Below, in pieces: positions 24,238 to 35,586 of a stretch of DNA of 64,000 nt. The DNA comes from Pinus tabuliformis (taxonomy: Eukaryota; Streptophyta; Pinopsida; Pinales; Pinaceae), in NCBI GenBank assembly GCA_031772625.1, contig CM062807.1, positions 1,149,211,007 through 1,149,275,006 of the forward strand, written 5' to 3'. A program made the position numbers and the translations under genes. Below the pieces are notes generated by a model that was given only the letters and a program-made list of their open reading frames with translations, was not told the origin of the DNA and ran no database searches. The first letter of the stretch is position 1; each line of letters opens with the position of its first letter.

Positions 24238-26790
24238 TTTTTCTACCTCAATCGCTTGCTATGATCTTCTCATTGGTCTCTCCCTTCATGTAGTCCTAGT
24301 AGCAAAGGTGGACTGAGTTTTAGCCCTATTCATTGGATCTTCATTCTCTACATGGATCTTTTGTAGAATGGTGTTTTATCCAAGGCATTCTTCAACCTTT
24401 CAGGAGAGTGGTATTCTTCTAATTTGCAAGCTGAGTAGTAAAGCATTCCATCTCCATTGGAAGTATTGTAGACTATCTTCTCCTAGCAACCTAAATATAT
24501 CTTCAAAATGAGAAATGGCTTTCTCTTGAGTTCTAATATACTTGGGTTCCAACAAAACATCATTGGAGATGAGGTTATGATTGCTAATGATGGCCTTGGG
24601 GCTCATTAGCTCTGCCCTGATGTATAGAGGTTCCTTCTCCTCTTTTTCCATTAATCCCTTCATCTCCTCAGCGCTTGTTTCTTCATGTGCCAACCAGGAT
24701 GCCAAGGCCATCAACTGCATGTCCCATAGTCTGGAATTGGGATCCCAATGGTTCATATATGTCAATATGAGATTATGCATGTAAAATTCATCCATTTTTC
24801 CCTCTCCAATATACTAGCTTGCTTGCAAAACTAAATAAACTTTCTATAGTCCTGAAATGGAAGAGAACCATATTGAGGTAAAGTTCTGATTTGGAATTGC
24901 AACCATTTCTCTTTGAGAAACATAGTATACGAATTTGAAGATTTCTTGCATTACATGGCCTCTATACAGAGGCTTTGCATTGTGTCAAGCTGTGTTTCCT
25001 TCTCTTGTAGCTTCTCCTTCAACCTCATGTTCTCTGCTTGTAACCATTCTTTCATGATGGAATCCCTAAGCCTCAAATCACTATCTCTTTTCCCATAGTG
25101 GCTTTTTCTTCCATTAATCCCACATCTCCCACATTCTTGGATTTAACAATCTGCATCCACTTGTGGGTGCATCCTATTTCTAATTCCATCTCATAATGAA
25201 GTGGAATTGTGAATTTCTCAGGAATGAGTCTTCCTCCTTCAATGAATTTGTAATAGGACCCCATGCTAGGTAGTGGACTAGGATCTTGGAGCTTTGGGAA
25301 GTCCTTCTCAAATGTTCTTAGGGAGACTACTACCTCCTATAGTTGTTGTGGAACATTCTGCCTTTCTAGTATCACATTCCTCCCCTCTAGCAACACATTC
25401 TGCCTCTCCTGTAGCATATGTTGTCCCTCCTATAGCATACTATGTTCCTCCAGTAGCTTCCATTTTTCTTCTTGCTGGAGGGTTGTTGGTGTCTTGGGTT
25501 GTTTGAAGGAGGTTGATCTAGTGGTAGGCCTCCTCAAATATGCTATCAGAGTCTTTGTTTTGGGTTTTGGAGAGGTGCCCTCTTCAATTTTTCCTTCAGT
25601 TGGTCCTACCTCCTCTTTCTTGCTTGGGGGCTCCTCAATTGTGATGGGGACCTTTGTGGGAGTTTTTAGCCTCCCTTTCTTGATTTGGGTGATTTTCCTG
25701 GTCTTAAAATATAGGGGGGCTTGCCTTTGTCTCTTTCTTTTAGGTTTGATCGGGGTGTGTAAGGTAGATAAATTTGCAACTACCTCATCTTCAGGGTTTC
25801 CTGGAGACAAGCTTGTTTGCGTTGGGGATATCTTTGTTTCTCTGGGCTCAGTAGTCCTCTTAGGACTTAATGTTTCCTTTTATTCCCCCCCCCCTTCTTT
25901 TTCATCTTTTTCTCCTCCTACCTCTACCTATGTTTCCTCTTCTTCCTCTATTTTCATCTCTGCTTCTTTTTTTGTCCTTTCTGCTTCATCCTCCTCTGTT
26001 TTTTGTCTTCCTCCTCTTATTTTGTTTCCTCTCTACAACCAATGTGAGAGGCAAGTTTCTCCCTAGGGGTGATGTTTTGTGTCCTTATGAAAGCTTCTCT
26101 ATCTATGTTTATGAATTTGAACCACAAGACACAGATTCTCAAATTTTTCAAGGCATCCACCACTATCAGCTTGATGAGGCCATTATGGGCTAGGTGTTGG
26201 TGTTTTCCCTCTCTTTATTTTTGACTCATTTCCCTGATGTGCTGCAGGAGGAAGTATGACACACTGAGTATTTGAGCAATAGGCAATTATTCCTTGAATT
26301 TGAGTTCATGAAGTAATTTAAAGTGGTAAGCATATACCACACTCATTCTTCCCTCACAGGATATGTACTTCAGAATATGGTAAGCCACCTCATCCCAAGG
26401 ATAAGGTAGGCTTTCTCTTCTAAATCCATTCTTGTCCTCAACAAGATTTTCTTTGGCAATGAAGAAATTATCTTTAGCAGTGACACTAGTGGCTTTGTCT
26501 TCTCTGCTCCACTTGATCCTTAGAGGTAGGGTTGCTACTATGTTAATTATTTCAGCGCTGAGAGAGATAACCAACCCACTCACAACAGTGGTGTCATTGT
26601 CCTTTATTTGTGAGTTCAGAGCCATGAAAAATTCAAGGGAAAGATCATCTTCATACCCCTTCAGTAACTTGAAGAATCCTAGCCATTGGTTTATTCTAAA
26701 AATGTCTACCACCGGAGTGTGTAGGTGTATTCCCATGGTATCTGAGGGCTCCCTCCTATTAAATCCTCCTCCCATATCGTTTTTATGTCC
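24060..26790 (-). pseudogene. Accessory-type element gene with plant-transposon domain
   Basis: The minus-strand open frames are collinear: 26775-26287 (162 aa), 25810-25430 (126 aa), 25264-25073 and 24795-24400 (131 aa), then remnants such as FYPLEGKPSEEPWDFREATKAMK to about 24120. The first segment reads NQWLGFFKLLKGYEDD, VVSGLVISLSAEIINIVATLPLRIKW and HILKYISCEGRMSVVYAYHFKLL. It aligns with the element T ORF (GWLEFLQLF, GYN, VDIDFIS, YVTCEGHYNLVFLYH). The middle is a basic, proline-rich, probably disordered region (KRKRQRQ, KPKTKT). The last part is helical and acidic. Function unknown; the strong plus-strand frames here are shadows. Confidence 0.55.
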
Positions 26791-28149
26791 TTAATTAAGT
26801 GTGGGAGAGATCCTTATTCTATAAATTCAATGTTTAATTTCGCGGCAGAATTGAGTCAAAAACTCCTTGTTAATAATAATTTCCTATGTTTTATCACTTT
26901 ACTGCTCAAAAAGACCTTTTAATTACACAATTATATTGCCACTCTCTGTAGAATTCGAGTAGAATTTGCAAGCAATTTAATGGATGGATGAGGGAGACGA
27001 TGACACTTACTTCTTATTAATTTGTCTGGATGAAGATGGCAATTTGGAAATTAATTTGAACCTTTCTGGCTCTTTTTCAACCTCTTAATCTTCTTGTAGA
27101 AGTTTCTCAGCCCTCCTGTAGCAATTACAGGCCTGCCTATAGCTCCTTATTGTAGAAATTTTAGAATGGGGTTCAAAGCTCCTCAGTGGCACACCAAGAT
27201 TTTCCTCTCTAACTGTTTTTGAAATGAGAGAATATGCAAAATAAACCGAGACCAAGTACATTATATGCTATTTTTGAGTTGAGGCTTGGAGCACTGTGGT
27301 GACCCGGCAATCGCACAGGGTTTCCTCTTTCGGACCCTTGTCCCCACTTTGAGTAATCATTTATCCTTCCCTCATAATCACCACCCACTATTTTTGATCC
27401 AAAATCGGTCGATGTGACATCTCCATGTTGTATGAGTGCTTACCATCACCTTTAGTTCACTAATTGAGGGAGGACAAGTTACGTGACCACCTCCAACTTA
27501 TTAAACCATCCCTTCTCGACATTCATTCATTTTAATTATTTACACATAGGTAGGAGGTAAGAGTTTTCCATACCTAAGCCTACCTCATGATCGAACTACT
27601 GCAGGGATTTGCATGTTAGAGCTAGACCATATTATTAATGTCAAGGGAGTTGACTTGCTAGCTTATTTCATGTGCATTTCTTCATTTGTCTTCATGATAC
27701 TTGACTGTTGTGTTTGTTGTATGTACAGGTACCTAGTTGATGTCTAAGCTATTATTGCTGGTGGAAATTCTTCCTGGGAGTGATATGACTTCTTCAGATT
27801 TGTCTCATAAGGTTCCATCATCCCCTATGATGAGAAAGAAAACAATAACAATGCTCTTTGTGGTAATTGCATAGGCTGCTATAGGAGGGGGATTTCTTCT
27901 TGTGACAACCCTTTCCTTTTCCTTTGGGGTCTTCTATTTGTATGGGAGTGATGAGAGAAATTGTGACAAGTCTCGAGGACAATACTAGTATCATGAGGGA
28001 GCAGTGTAGACTTGTAGAAATGAAGATGATGGCTTCTATGTTTTTATATATTTTTTAAAAGGTGGGACAAAGTGGAGAATTTGAGTGAATATTTTTATAA
28101 AGTGAGATGGATGAGTGATGTAAAATAATGGGGGAACCTCTATCAACCT
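26791..28149. other. Leader-like and unassigned sequence
   Basis: On the minus strand, 27300-26791 would be the leader of the gene at 24060-26790. It contains the periodic CTTGTAG/CCTGTAG array (27090-27155). The sequence GTGACCCGGCAATCG (27299-27313) recurs as GTGACCCGGAAATCG at 42093-42107. A splice-acceptor-like TTGTTGTATGTACAG at 27715-27729 precedes a short plus-strand frame I do not recognise. No gene call is supportable. Confidence 0.4.
27090..27155. repeat. CCTCCTGTAG-type periodic array
   Basis: Four related ten-mers (CTTCTTGTAG, CCTCCTGTAG, CTGCCTATAG, CTTATTGTAG) start at 27090, 27112, 27133 and 27146, spaced 22, 21 and 13. The same spacing style is seen at 34234 and 46299. Confidence 0.6.
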
Positions 28150-29136
28150 TCTCTAAAGACAACATGACCGTTTTAACCCTTCCTCTAATTGGATCTGCCT
28201 CATGTAGCGTTTTATGCTACTCTTGTAAAATTTTAGGACAATCTCCTATAACAGAATTTTTTTATCCATATCTCTCAAACGGTAGATTAGATTGACCTAA
28301 AATGTTTTCAGCATGTTTCCATCATCCTTATACACCTCCCCATAAACAATCTTTTCCAATGGATGCACGAATCTTGAGAAAACTTAAAAATGGATGTAGG
28401 TGATGGAGCTTGATTTCTCAAAAATTGTGCACTGAAATTTGTTGAAATTTCTTGAGCATGTTACCATCATCCATATGCATCTCCCAATAAAACATATCAG
28501 CCAATGGATGTACAATTTTCAATATATGATAAAAACAATTTTCTACTTTGTATATTTTGGCCTCCTGTAGCAAAACAAAGCCCTCCTGTAGCATTTTAGG
28601 ACAACAAAGAAAATGCATGAGAAAGGCTTGGGAATGATGGGTGGATGTTGTAAATGGATGAGGGTGATGGATTGACATGGACTTTTTCGTGTTGAAGTAT
28701 TTGAGAAAAGGAGGATAAAGCCAAATTTTGACTTCCTTTGACTAGATTTTTGGCCAACTTTTTCTTTTAGTGCTAACTTGTTTTTGTTGCTTGCAAAGGT
28801 TGGAGAGCGCCTGCATTCATCAGAAAGAGATACAGGGAGCAAAGCATCTTTTTCATTCTTTAACTTTTTTTGTTTTAGGCCTACTAGTTGCCTCAATGAG
28901 GTTTTCAACTAGTAGGTCTACCTAGGTGCCTCAAAGGAGGTTTTCACCTATGATCTTTATTTTTCTCTTTTTCCAACCCATTGAATGCTTCATGGAGGTT
29001 TTCAATCAATGAGCCAAAATTAGGCACCTCAAAGGAGGTTTTCAGCTGAGATTTTATTTTTCCTCTTACCTTTTTATTTTTTTATTTCTTTTCCTATCCT
29101 ACTCTACTTGAAAAACAAAATCTCTTTCAGGTAGAG
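28150..29136 (-). repeat. Element X, copy 1 (minus orientation)
   Basis: The reverse complement of this stretch matches 40315-41400 (for example GGGAGATGCATATGGATGATGG and the CTACAGGA motifs). It holds periodic motifs at 28198, 28219 and 28242, and at 28561 and 28582. The four-hairpin module (28876-29055) lies at its right end. It is cut at 29136/29137 by the LTR of element E. Family unknown; no coding frame survives. Confidence 0.7.
28876..29055. repeat. Four-hairpin module, copy 1
   Basis: Four consecutive imperfect palindromes share one plan: outer arm, CCTC-loop-GAGG inner hairpin, an unpaired TTTT on the 3' side, then the complementary outer arm. Outer arms: 28876-28890 with 28906-28920 (15 bp, one G-T), 28923-28928 with 28945-28950, 28979-28987 with 29003-29011 (one mismatch), and about 29016-29021 with 29050-29055. 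The arm sequences differ from hairpin to hairpin yet still pair, while the core is conserved. The inverted partner is 40371-40557. Confidence 0.85.
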
Positions 29137-30586
29137 TGTTGAAGCCCAAAATTGCCTCTTTTTGACCACCTTCTTACACTCCATCCTCATTTTTTACTCT
29201 AATAACTCTAATTGAGCATTAGTTTACAAGGTCCATGGCAATAATAGGTACATAAACATCTTTTGTTTCATAATTTTCATTGTTCTTTATTATTTAACTC
29301 AATATTTGCATAAGATACTGAATTGCACCAATTCTGCAACTAATGACTAATTCTGCAGTATAATTTAAGGTTCGATTGGTTCTGAAACTCTAGCCAAGGA
29401 ACTAGACATATGGTAGGCTGATAATAGATGGAATAACGATATTTACCTATCTTCATGATATGGATCGATGATAAGAACACCACATTGGCCCAATCAACAC
29501 GAAAGTCAACCAGCAAAGAAGGAGCCGAAGGTGATTCAGGCGAGCGTGGAAATTAATTGAAGCAGATATTTAGCCTCATGATTTGCTTCTCCGATAGAAA
29601 ATCATGAGATATTATTCTATTATGTTATCTTTAGTCTCTGTCGAGTAGGATAGGTTCGTAAATATCTAAAACAATTATTGATGGAGGTTATAAATATACC
29701 TCTCAGCATGATAAACACAGTCTTTCATATTGTTTTGAAAACTCTGTTCACAGTTCTTAAAACTTTGTTTCGTTTGATATCCTTGTTGTGCATTGTCTTA
29801 ATGCGTATATAATCATTTGAAGAAGTCATGATGCTACCTACATCTCATAGGAGGTTCCCCTAGAGTTGTAAGGTTTTATTGTTTTCAATTAACATTTCAA
29901 TTCTTCATTTTATATCGTGTTTAATTAGTTTATCTAACTGTCTAGTTTCAATTGTTAATGAATGATTTTGATAGTGATAATAGAGTTCATAATAGAGTGT
30001 GGTTTTTTTAATTATTTTTCTAGAGGATGAGTGAGTGAAGCTGAGATCTCTTATGCACATGAACAATAGTATGACATAGTGTGGATTGATTTAGGATTTG
30101 TAGTATAGTTTGATTTATATTTGAGTTAACTTACGTTTGAGTAAATAAGATTTATATTAAGTGTAATATTATAGATTAATTTCCTTTTCTGTTGAAGCAA
30201 TTTGGGTTTTATTTCAGAATAATTTTATTTCTACAAGTGTGATATTTCTTTTGAGTAAGTGTGATAATTCTAGTTTGATATTTCTCTCAAGCAAGTGTGA
30301 TATTTATTTCAAGCAAGTGTGATGTTTCTTTCAAGTAAAGTGTGATATTTCTTTTGATCAAGTGCAATAATATTGATTTAATTTTGGTTAAAGAGTGACA
30401 TATTTACTTTCATGTAAGAGAGATAGTTGTTAGAGAAAACATGTGCATCTTGATATCTCAATTTAATCAAGGAATTTCTTGAATAATAAAGACTTCTAGT
30501 ACATAAAGTACACATGCACTTCATCAGTATATTAGCCCTAGTCAATAATTTATGTAGTAATTTAACATTAATTAAATTACCAAACA
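29137..30586 (+). repeat. Element E 5' LTR (Athila/Tat-like gypsy)
   Basis: This LTR of about 1450 bp starts TGTTGAAGCCC exactly where element X breaks off and ends ACCAAACA three bases before a tRNA-Asp-type primer site. A TATA-like TTATAAATATA lies at 29688-29698. Near the 3' end is a run of about 22-bp tandem repeats (30234-30370). No 3' partner is in the window, so the left boundary is inferred from the junction. Confidence 0.75.
30234..30370 (+). repeat. 22-bp tandem repeat in element E LTR
   Basis: Copies of CAAGTGTGATATTTCTTTT and variants start near 30234, 30256, 30292, 30314, 30336 and 30359. Spacing is mostly 22-23 bp, with one degenerate copy near 30276. Confidence 0.8.
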
Positions 30587-30589
30587 TTT

Positions 30590-30607
30590 TGGCGTCGTTG
30601 CTAGGGA
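30590..30607 (+). other. Element E primer binding site (tRNA-Asp type)
   Basis: TGGCGTCGTTGCTAGGGA resembles the TGGCGCCGTTGCCGGGGA site used by many plant Athila/Tat-lineage gypsy elements, with three differences. Confidence 0.85.
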
Positions 30608-30654
30608 AGTGTATATAGGAGTCTGTTTCTTTTCGTAAAAATAAAAATTAAATG

Positions 30655-32645
30655 ATATGCATAGGGAAAAAGATTCTAGAGGTAGATTCATAAGTAGAGG
30701 TAGGAGTTCGATTCCAACATCACCACTCACCCAACCATGACCTTATAGTGCCACACCATCCACCCAAAATCATATTCCATCAATTGCAGGCAAACTTAGA
30801 CTTCCTGAGGTACATAGATCTGATATCCAACCTAAAAAATCATCAACTTCCTCTACTAAAGCCGTAGTAGAAGAAGAATATCCTACATCCCCAACAGAAG
30901 AAGTAATCTTTCTATCTTCAACTGGAGAACAAATTCTAGGACAAAAACTGGAAATCCCTAGTGAAGAAGAAGAAGAAACCTATTTTAACCTTCCATTGAT
31001 AGAAGAACCAGTGGAAGAACTAGAAAACCCAATTTTGGAACCTTAAATTAGCTACGAGGAATCTACAATAGCAGGAGAAGGGGAAGGAGAAATACATAAT
31101 GTGAATGGTGAACAGCCTAGGATTGGAGGTGGAAGAGGAGGAAATAGAGGAGGTGGAAGAGGTGGACGAAGAGGAAGAGGATTTGGTTGAGGAGACCCAC
31201 AACCTTTTGGATTTCCTGTATTTGATGAAGATACCATAGCCACAATGAAATGATCTCATCCTCTATCCTCCCTAATTTCCATGGATTAATAAATGAGGAT
31301 CCTCGAACGTTTCTCTTTGAGTTTGAAGTCTTGTGTAGATACCATGATTACTTGCTTGATGCTCAAAAGTTGAAAACATTTCAATCCACTCTTAAATATG
31401 CAACATTAAAATGGTTTATGAGCCCAAGAGCACATTCTATAAGAACATGGGAAGAAACAAAAATTGTGTCCTTATAAAAATACAAGGATTATTGTATTAC
31501 CCATAACCTTAAAGATGAAGTCTTTAAAATGAAGCGAAAAGAATATGAAAATCTTTAAGATTTAGTAGAAATATTGCTTATAATGTTAAAAGGGGTAAAA
31601 TGCATACTCTAGATGAAGAAACCTTGAAAGCTCTCTTGCTGAAATCTGTTAGAGATGAGTGGATAGATCTTCTCAATTTGATGGGTAAAGGAGATATTTC
31701 TCAGTTATCATTTGGAGATATTTGTGAGTTATGCATACACATTTCAAGGGGAAAGGAAAGAACTGGGAAAAATCCAAGAGATCATGTTATGTCTAGGATT
31801 AATAAATTTGTAGCTGGGATAGTAAGTAGGGCTGAAATAGGCAATTTTCTTGACAATTTCAAAACAAATATTTTGGGGAGTCTTAGTGAAAAAATAGATA
31901 CCCTTAAAATACAAAACAAGCAAAAGGCTGAAAATGTTGCATTATCTATCTTTTGTTAAAAATGTAGAAAGAAGTATGCCTTGAGAGAATTCCCTCTTGA
32001 CTTAAAAAGTGTAGAAATATGTGTTATATTTGCAGAAAATCATGATACAAAGGATTTTCCTTCAATACCAGGTCTTAAAGCTATCTATCAAGAGGAAGTA
32101 GTTTCAAATAAAGTAGAACCTCTTTGTTTTATTGCTAAAAGACCATGGAAAATCCCACAATCAAATATGATTGAAGGTTTCAACACTCAAACATATGCAC
32201 AACCATCATAAAATAATTGGACTACACCCATACCTTGGAAAACTTGGCCTCAACGTTGGGCATAAGGATGGGAAAATCCTTATGGAAAGTACCCTCAATA
32301 TTCTCAATTTCAACAATCTTTCCCTATTTTTCCACCACAATATTTTCCTCAACCTGTTCAACCTTTTCAACCTCAAAATCCAAACCAACAACACTCATTA
32401 CCATTTCCACAAAAGCCAAATCAACTGCCTGCTCGACCACTTCCAAATCCAAATAATAAAAACTCACAGCCTGTTTACAACATAGAAGGGAAGAATTTCT
32501 AAACTTACATGATAACTCCTCTAGATCTAAACAATGTCCAACTTAGATATGGTAGAGTATTGTATAAAAATTCACCATTTGTTGTTATCCAGGAATCTGA
32601 GAAGGATGACCTCTATGAGAAAGAGACTGATGTGCCTCTAAATTA
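30655..32645 (+). pseudogene. gag: Element E Gag (part 1)
   Basis: The N-terminal part is serine/proline-rich, then glutamate-rich. It includes an RGG-type box (GGGRGGNRGGGRGGRRGRGF, about 31125-31185), a nucleic-acid-binding type of sequence. The capsid region follows: LPNFHGLINEDPRTFLFEFE (31274), TLKYATLKWF, GKMHTLDEETLKALLLKSV and DEWIDLLNLMGKG. A Q/P/F-rich stretch (32220-32470) and PLDLNNVQLRYGRVL end the recognisable part. Stops occur at 31021, 31190, 31475 and 31558. A diverged paralogue is at 38986-40200. Confidence 0.8.
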
Positions 32646-32743
32646 GACATAAATTAAGGCCCATGTCTCTAATTTAGAACATAAATTAAAGCCTATGACC
32701 ATCCTTCAGCACATTAAACCTCTCTTTTTGCATTAGGTAATTT

Positions 32744-34575
32744 ATTTTTAACTTCAATATATTCATTAGGAAGTTTTATGAATAATTGAATATTTGTGCC
32801 TAAAAAAATTATTTTTTGTGGAAATATTATGAGAATATTAGGCATATTATGAAGAGTTGGAGGAGGAGATAATTTAGGGACTTGTTCCCTACTACTGGAG
32901 GATCAATAATAAATAATAAGTCAACAAGATATTATGGAATTATGGCACAAATTGTGGAACTCCAATGATTGAGAAAATCTAGGAATGTGTTCCACTAATC
33001 AAGGGACCAAATCCACTAATCAAGGGAGAAGATCCACTAATCAAAGGATTTCGGTGGGGAAATATTCCTCCATTCATGGGGAATGATTCTTTTGTATAAG
33101 TAACAAGTCGAATTTGCCTCTAGGGAATGATTGAGAAAATATAGGAATGTGTTCCCTACCATTAATGCAAATTCCTAGTATTGGGGACTCGATCCACTAA
33201 TCAAGGGATTTTGGTGAGGAAATCTTCCTCCATTCATGGGGAATGATTGCTACCAAGTCGAATTTTCCACTAGGGAGAGATTTTCAGTAGTGTTATTGTG
33301 GAGAGAGCTTGTATTCTTAAGCTCTGTTGTATTTTCTTGCGGGGATGTAATTCTATTGATGAAAATAATGAAGATTGGTGTCATGCTCAGTTTCTAAATC
33401 TTGTTCTCCTCCATAGGTCTCTGATTTTCCTTGGGCTTGGCCATCCCAGGAACCTCAAAGCCCTTTTGTATCATTTTATTTCCTTCTTTTCATTACTTAT
33501 TCATAGGCATCTCTAGTTTTTATTTCTTTCTATTTCTGCATTTAGTATTAATGATTTCTTGTTGTAGGATTGAGTTAAATGGTTGATGTAAGTTCTTTTG
33601 TAGGATCACAAGCATTATCTCATCCTTGGAAAAGCTTTTGAAGTTTGTAATAATCATTGAGTTTCTTGGATTAGTCTTCTTATTCCCAAATCTAGATTGC
33701 TGGACCTCCTTTTTAGCAAAGAACAATAAATTTCTATTATTTTTTAGAGCATACTAACGAGCTTCAATCGAATTGATTCAACTTGAATTAGATCAAAAAA
33801 GCATTCTAGTTCATAAAAGAAATTACCCCATTTCATTTTCACTTTACTTTGTTAGATATTTTTTAGATTTACTAGCTCACTAGTTCTCAAATTTCTAGAT
33901 TTTCAACTAGTAATGTTTTCTATTTTTTTGCATGGGTTAATAGAAGTCTTTTTGAGTGATTCCACTTGGAATAGGGACCTAAGACATCATAATTAATAAA
34001 AAAAAATTGTCCCATCCAATTTGGATTTGATTTTCTTGGTCATTAAACCCTCACCAATTTCATCATTTCACAAGGAAACTTCTCCAAGTTTTTTGAGCAA
34101 ATCCATCCATCTCCCAACTTTGGTTTTGAGTTCTAAGTGATCCTAGGAATTTTCTCACTCCATTCCACCCATCTACCACCTTCCCTAAGCCTTCCATCAC
34201 CTCCAACACCTCACATTTTTCTCTCGGCTGTATCTTGTAGGTTCATTGTAATTCCTACAAGATCATCATGTAGGTTTCTAGTAAATCTTGTAGGGTTTCC
34301 TGAAATTGCCTATTTTGAGGCCAAATTGATGGAAAACCTATAGGAAGTCACCAAAAGCCTCTCAAGGGTCTCCCACACCATCCAACCATCTTCTAACCCT
34401 TCCATCCAACCTCCAACATCCTTAATTCACCTGGCACATCACCAAAAGAAATTAGTTTGCATACTTGATTTTGCATGAAAAGACAAAAAAATAAAAACAA
34501 ACTTATTTCAGTCCCTTTACTTGCACATTAGTGACGTTTGATGCTTCTTACTTCCATGCTTAAATAGTAGCATTT
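32744..34575 (+). repeat. Direct repeat R1 (1.8 kb)
   Basis: This matches 44808-46640 in the same orientation along its whole length. It interrupts the Gag of element E. An internal partial duplication of about 200 bp (32960-33270: ATCCACTAATCAAGGG, GGGGAATGATT) is shared by both copies. Four CCTRTAGG-like motifs start at 34234, 34254, 34267 and 34287. Likely the LTR region, with leader, of an element inserted in E. Its right end is hidden by gypsy 2. Confidence 0.8.
34234..34294. repeat. CCTGTAGG-type array in R1
   Basis: The four motifs CTTGTAGG, CCTACAAG, CATGTAGG and CTTGTAGG are spaced 20, 13 and 20 bases, the same spacing as in R2 (46299-46359) although individual bases differ. Confidence 0.65.
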
Positions 34576-34908
34576 TGTTGGGTCCCTATAATACCAGTGA
34601 TTACCCCATTAATATTGTAGTTTCATCCCTTATTAATATTGTTGTGCCCCTATTATCCCCATATTGTTATTACTGTGCCCCATAGAATCCCTCTATTGTT
34701 ATTTTTGTGGCTTTATATTATTATTGTTGGGTCAGCTGGGTTATATTGTGACTCCTTAGACTCCTATATATAGAAAGGAGGTTTTTTCATTTGAATCATC
34801 CATGACTTGTTCATTTATGTAATGTAAAGGACGTTTCCCCCTCGAAGAGGTTGAATTCTAAGGCGTTGATCTATCTTTTCTATCTTTTCTTGAGCTGGTT
34901 TCATATCA
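34576..34908 (+). repeat. Gypsy 2 5' LTR
   Basis: It starts TGTTGGGTCCC and ends CATATCA, and is 333 bp long. A TATA box CTATATATAG is at 34764-34773, with transcription expected shortly after. The insertion point is CATTT|TG, where R2 continues as CATTTTGTTCATG. Confidence 0.85.
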
Positions 34909-34910
34909 TT

Positions 34911-34922
34911 TGGTATCAGAGC
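34911..34922 (+). other. Gypsy 2 primer binding site (tRNA-iMet)
   Basis: TGGTATCAGAGC is a perfect match to the usual plant initiator-methionine PBS, two bases after the LTR. Confidence 0.95.
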
Positions 34923-34949
34923 TTTGGATTCTAGGGTTTCGCTGCTCCA

Positions 34950-35440
34950 AACAGGTCATCGTGGCATTTTCGCTATAAATTTTTTTCTGCGATGTTTCAG
35001 AAGTTAAAAAAAAACCCACTCGAGAAGAAATCGTGCTAAATCTCAGGTCCGAATTTCAGAGCTGTTCGTATTATATTTGTAGAGATATGATCTGAGGAGG
35101 TTGGTCTTCTTTCAAACTTCTGAAATTCATTCCAAACAGGTGACCTGGGGAAAATCGTCGTAACTTTCTCTCTGAGCATCTGATTGAAATTTCATAAGAA
35201 GGTACAGAAAGAGGACGGACTGTAGTTTCTTGTATATATTTTTTAGAACCAAAGGTCGAAACAGTGACTTGTGGCACATCGTACAAGTTCGGTCTACTGA
35301 ACTAGTCTATAATCAGGTCACTGTGGGATATTTTGCATAACTCTTCCTTGGAGAATCCAATTTGGATCAGATTGGTGGCATTAGAAAGAGGACACAGAGG
35401 GCTACTGAAGATCACAATTTCAGAACTAGATGATCTGAAA
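34950..35440 (+). repeat. Degenerate repeats in gypsy 2 leader
   Basis: A unit beginning CAGGTCA or CAGGTGA, followed by a TAACTTTCTCTCTGAG-like stretch and AGAAAGAGGAC, recurs at about 34953, 35139 and 35314 (spacing about 186 and 175). The leader between PBS and gag therefore contains three diverged copies. Confidence 0.6.
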
Positions 35441-35586
35441 GTACAGAGATACATCCGAGACAATATCGAGCTCCTACAAAGTGAAAAAAGGTATGTAGAT
35501 TCTTTTAAATTTTTGCTTAAGATTGGTTTGAAAATTTGTTTTGAAGGAATTCAAAGGGCATATTAGAGCATTATTATCGATAACAG

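Noticed and set aside
25263-26066. 267-residue plus-strand frame rich in Ser, Cys and Phe
   Set aside because: It lies over the lysine/proline-rich minus-strand coding remnant, and its serine/cysteine/phenylalanine make-up is what the opposite strand of such sequence gives.
27715-27729. Splice-acceptor-like TTGTTGTATGTACAG
   Set aside because: No matching exon with a recognisable protein was found on either side, so no intron or gene is called.
31020-31259. Two minus-strand Ser/Pro-rich frames
   Set aside because: They are shadows of the RGG box and glutamate-rich part of the element E Gag.
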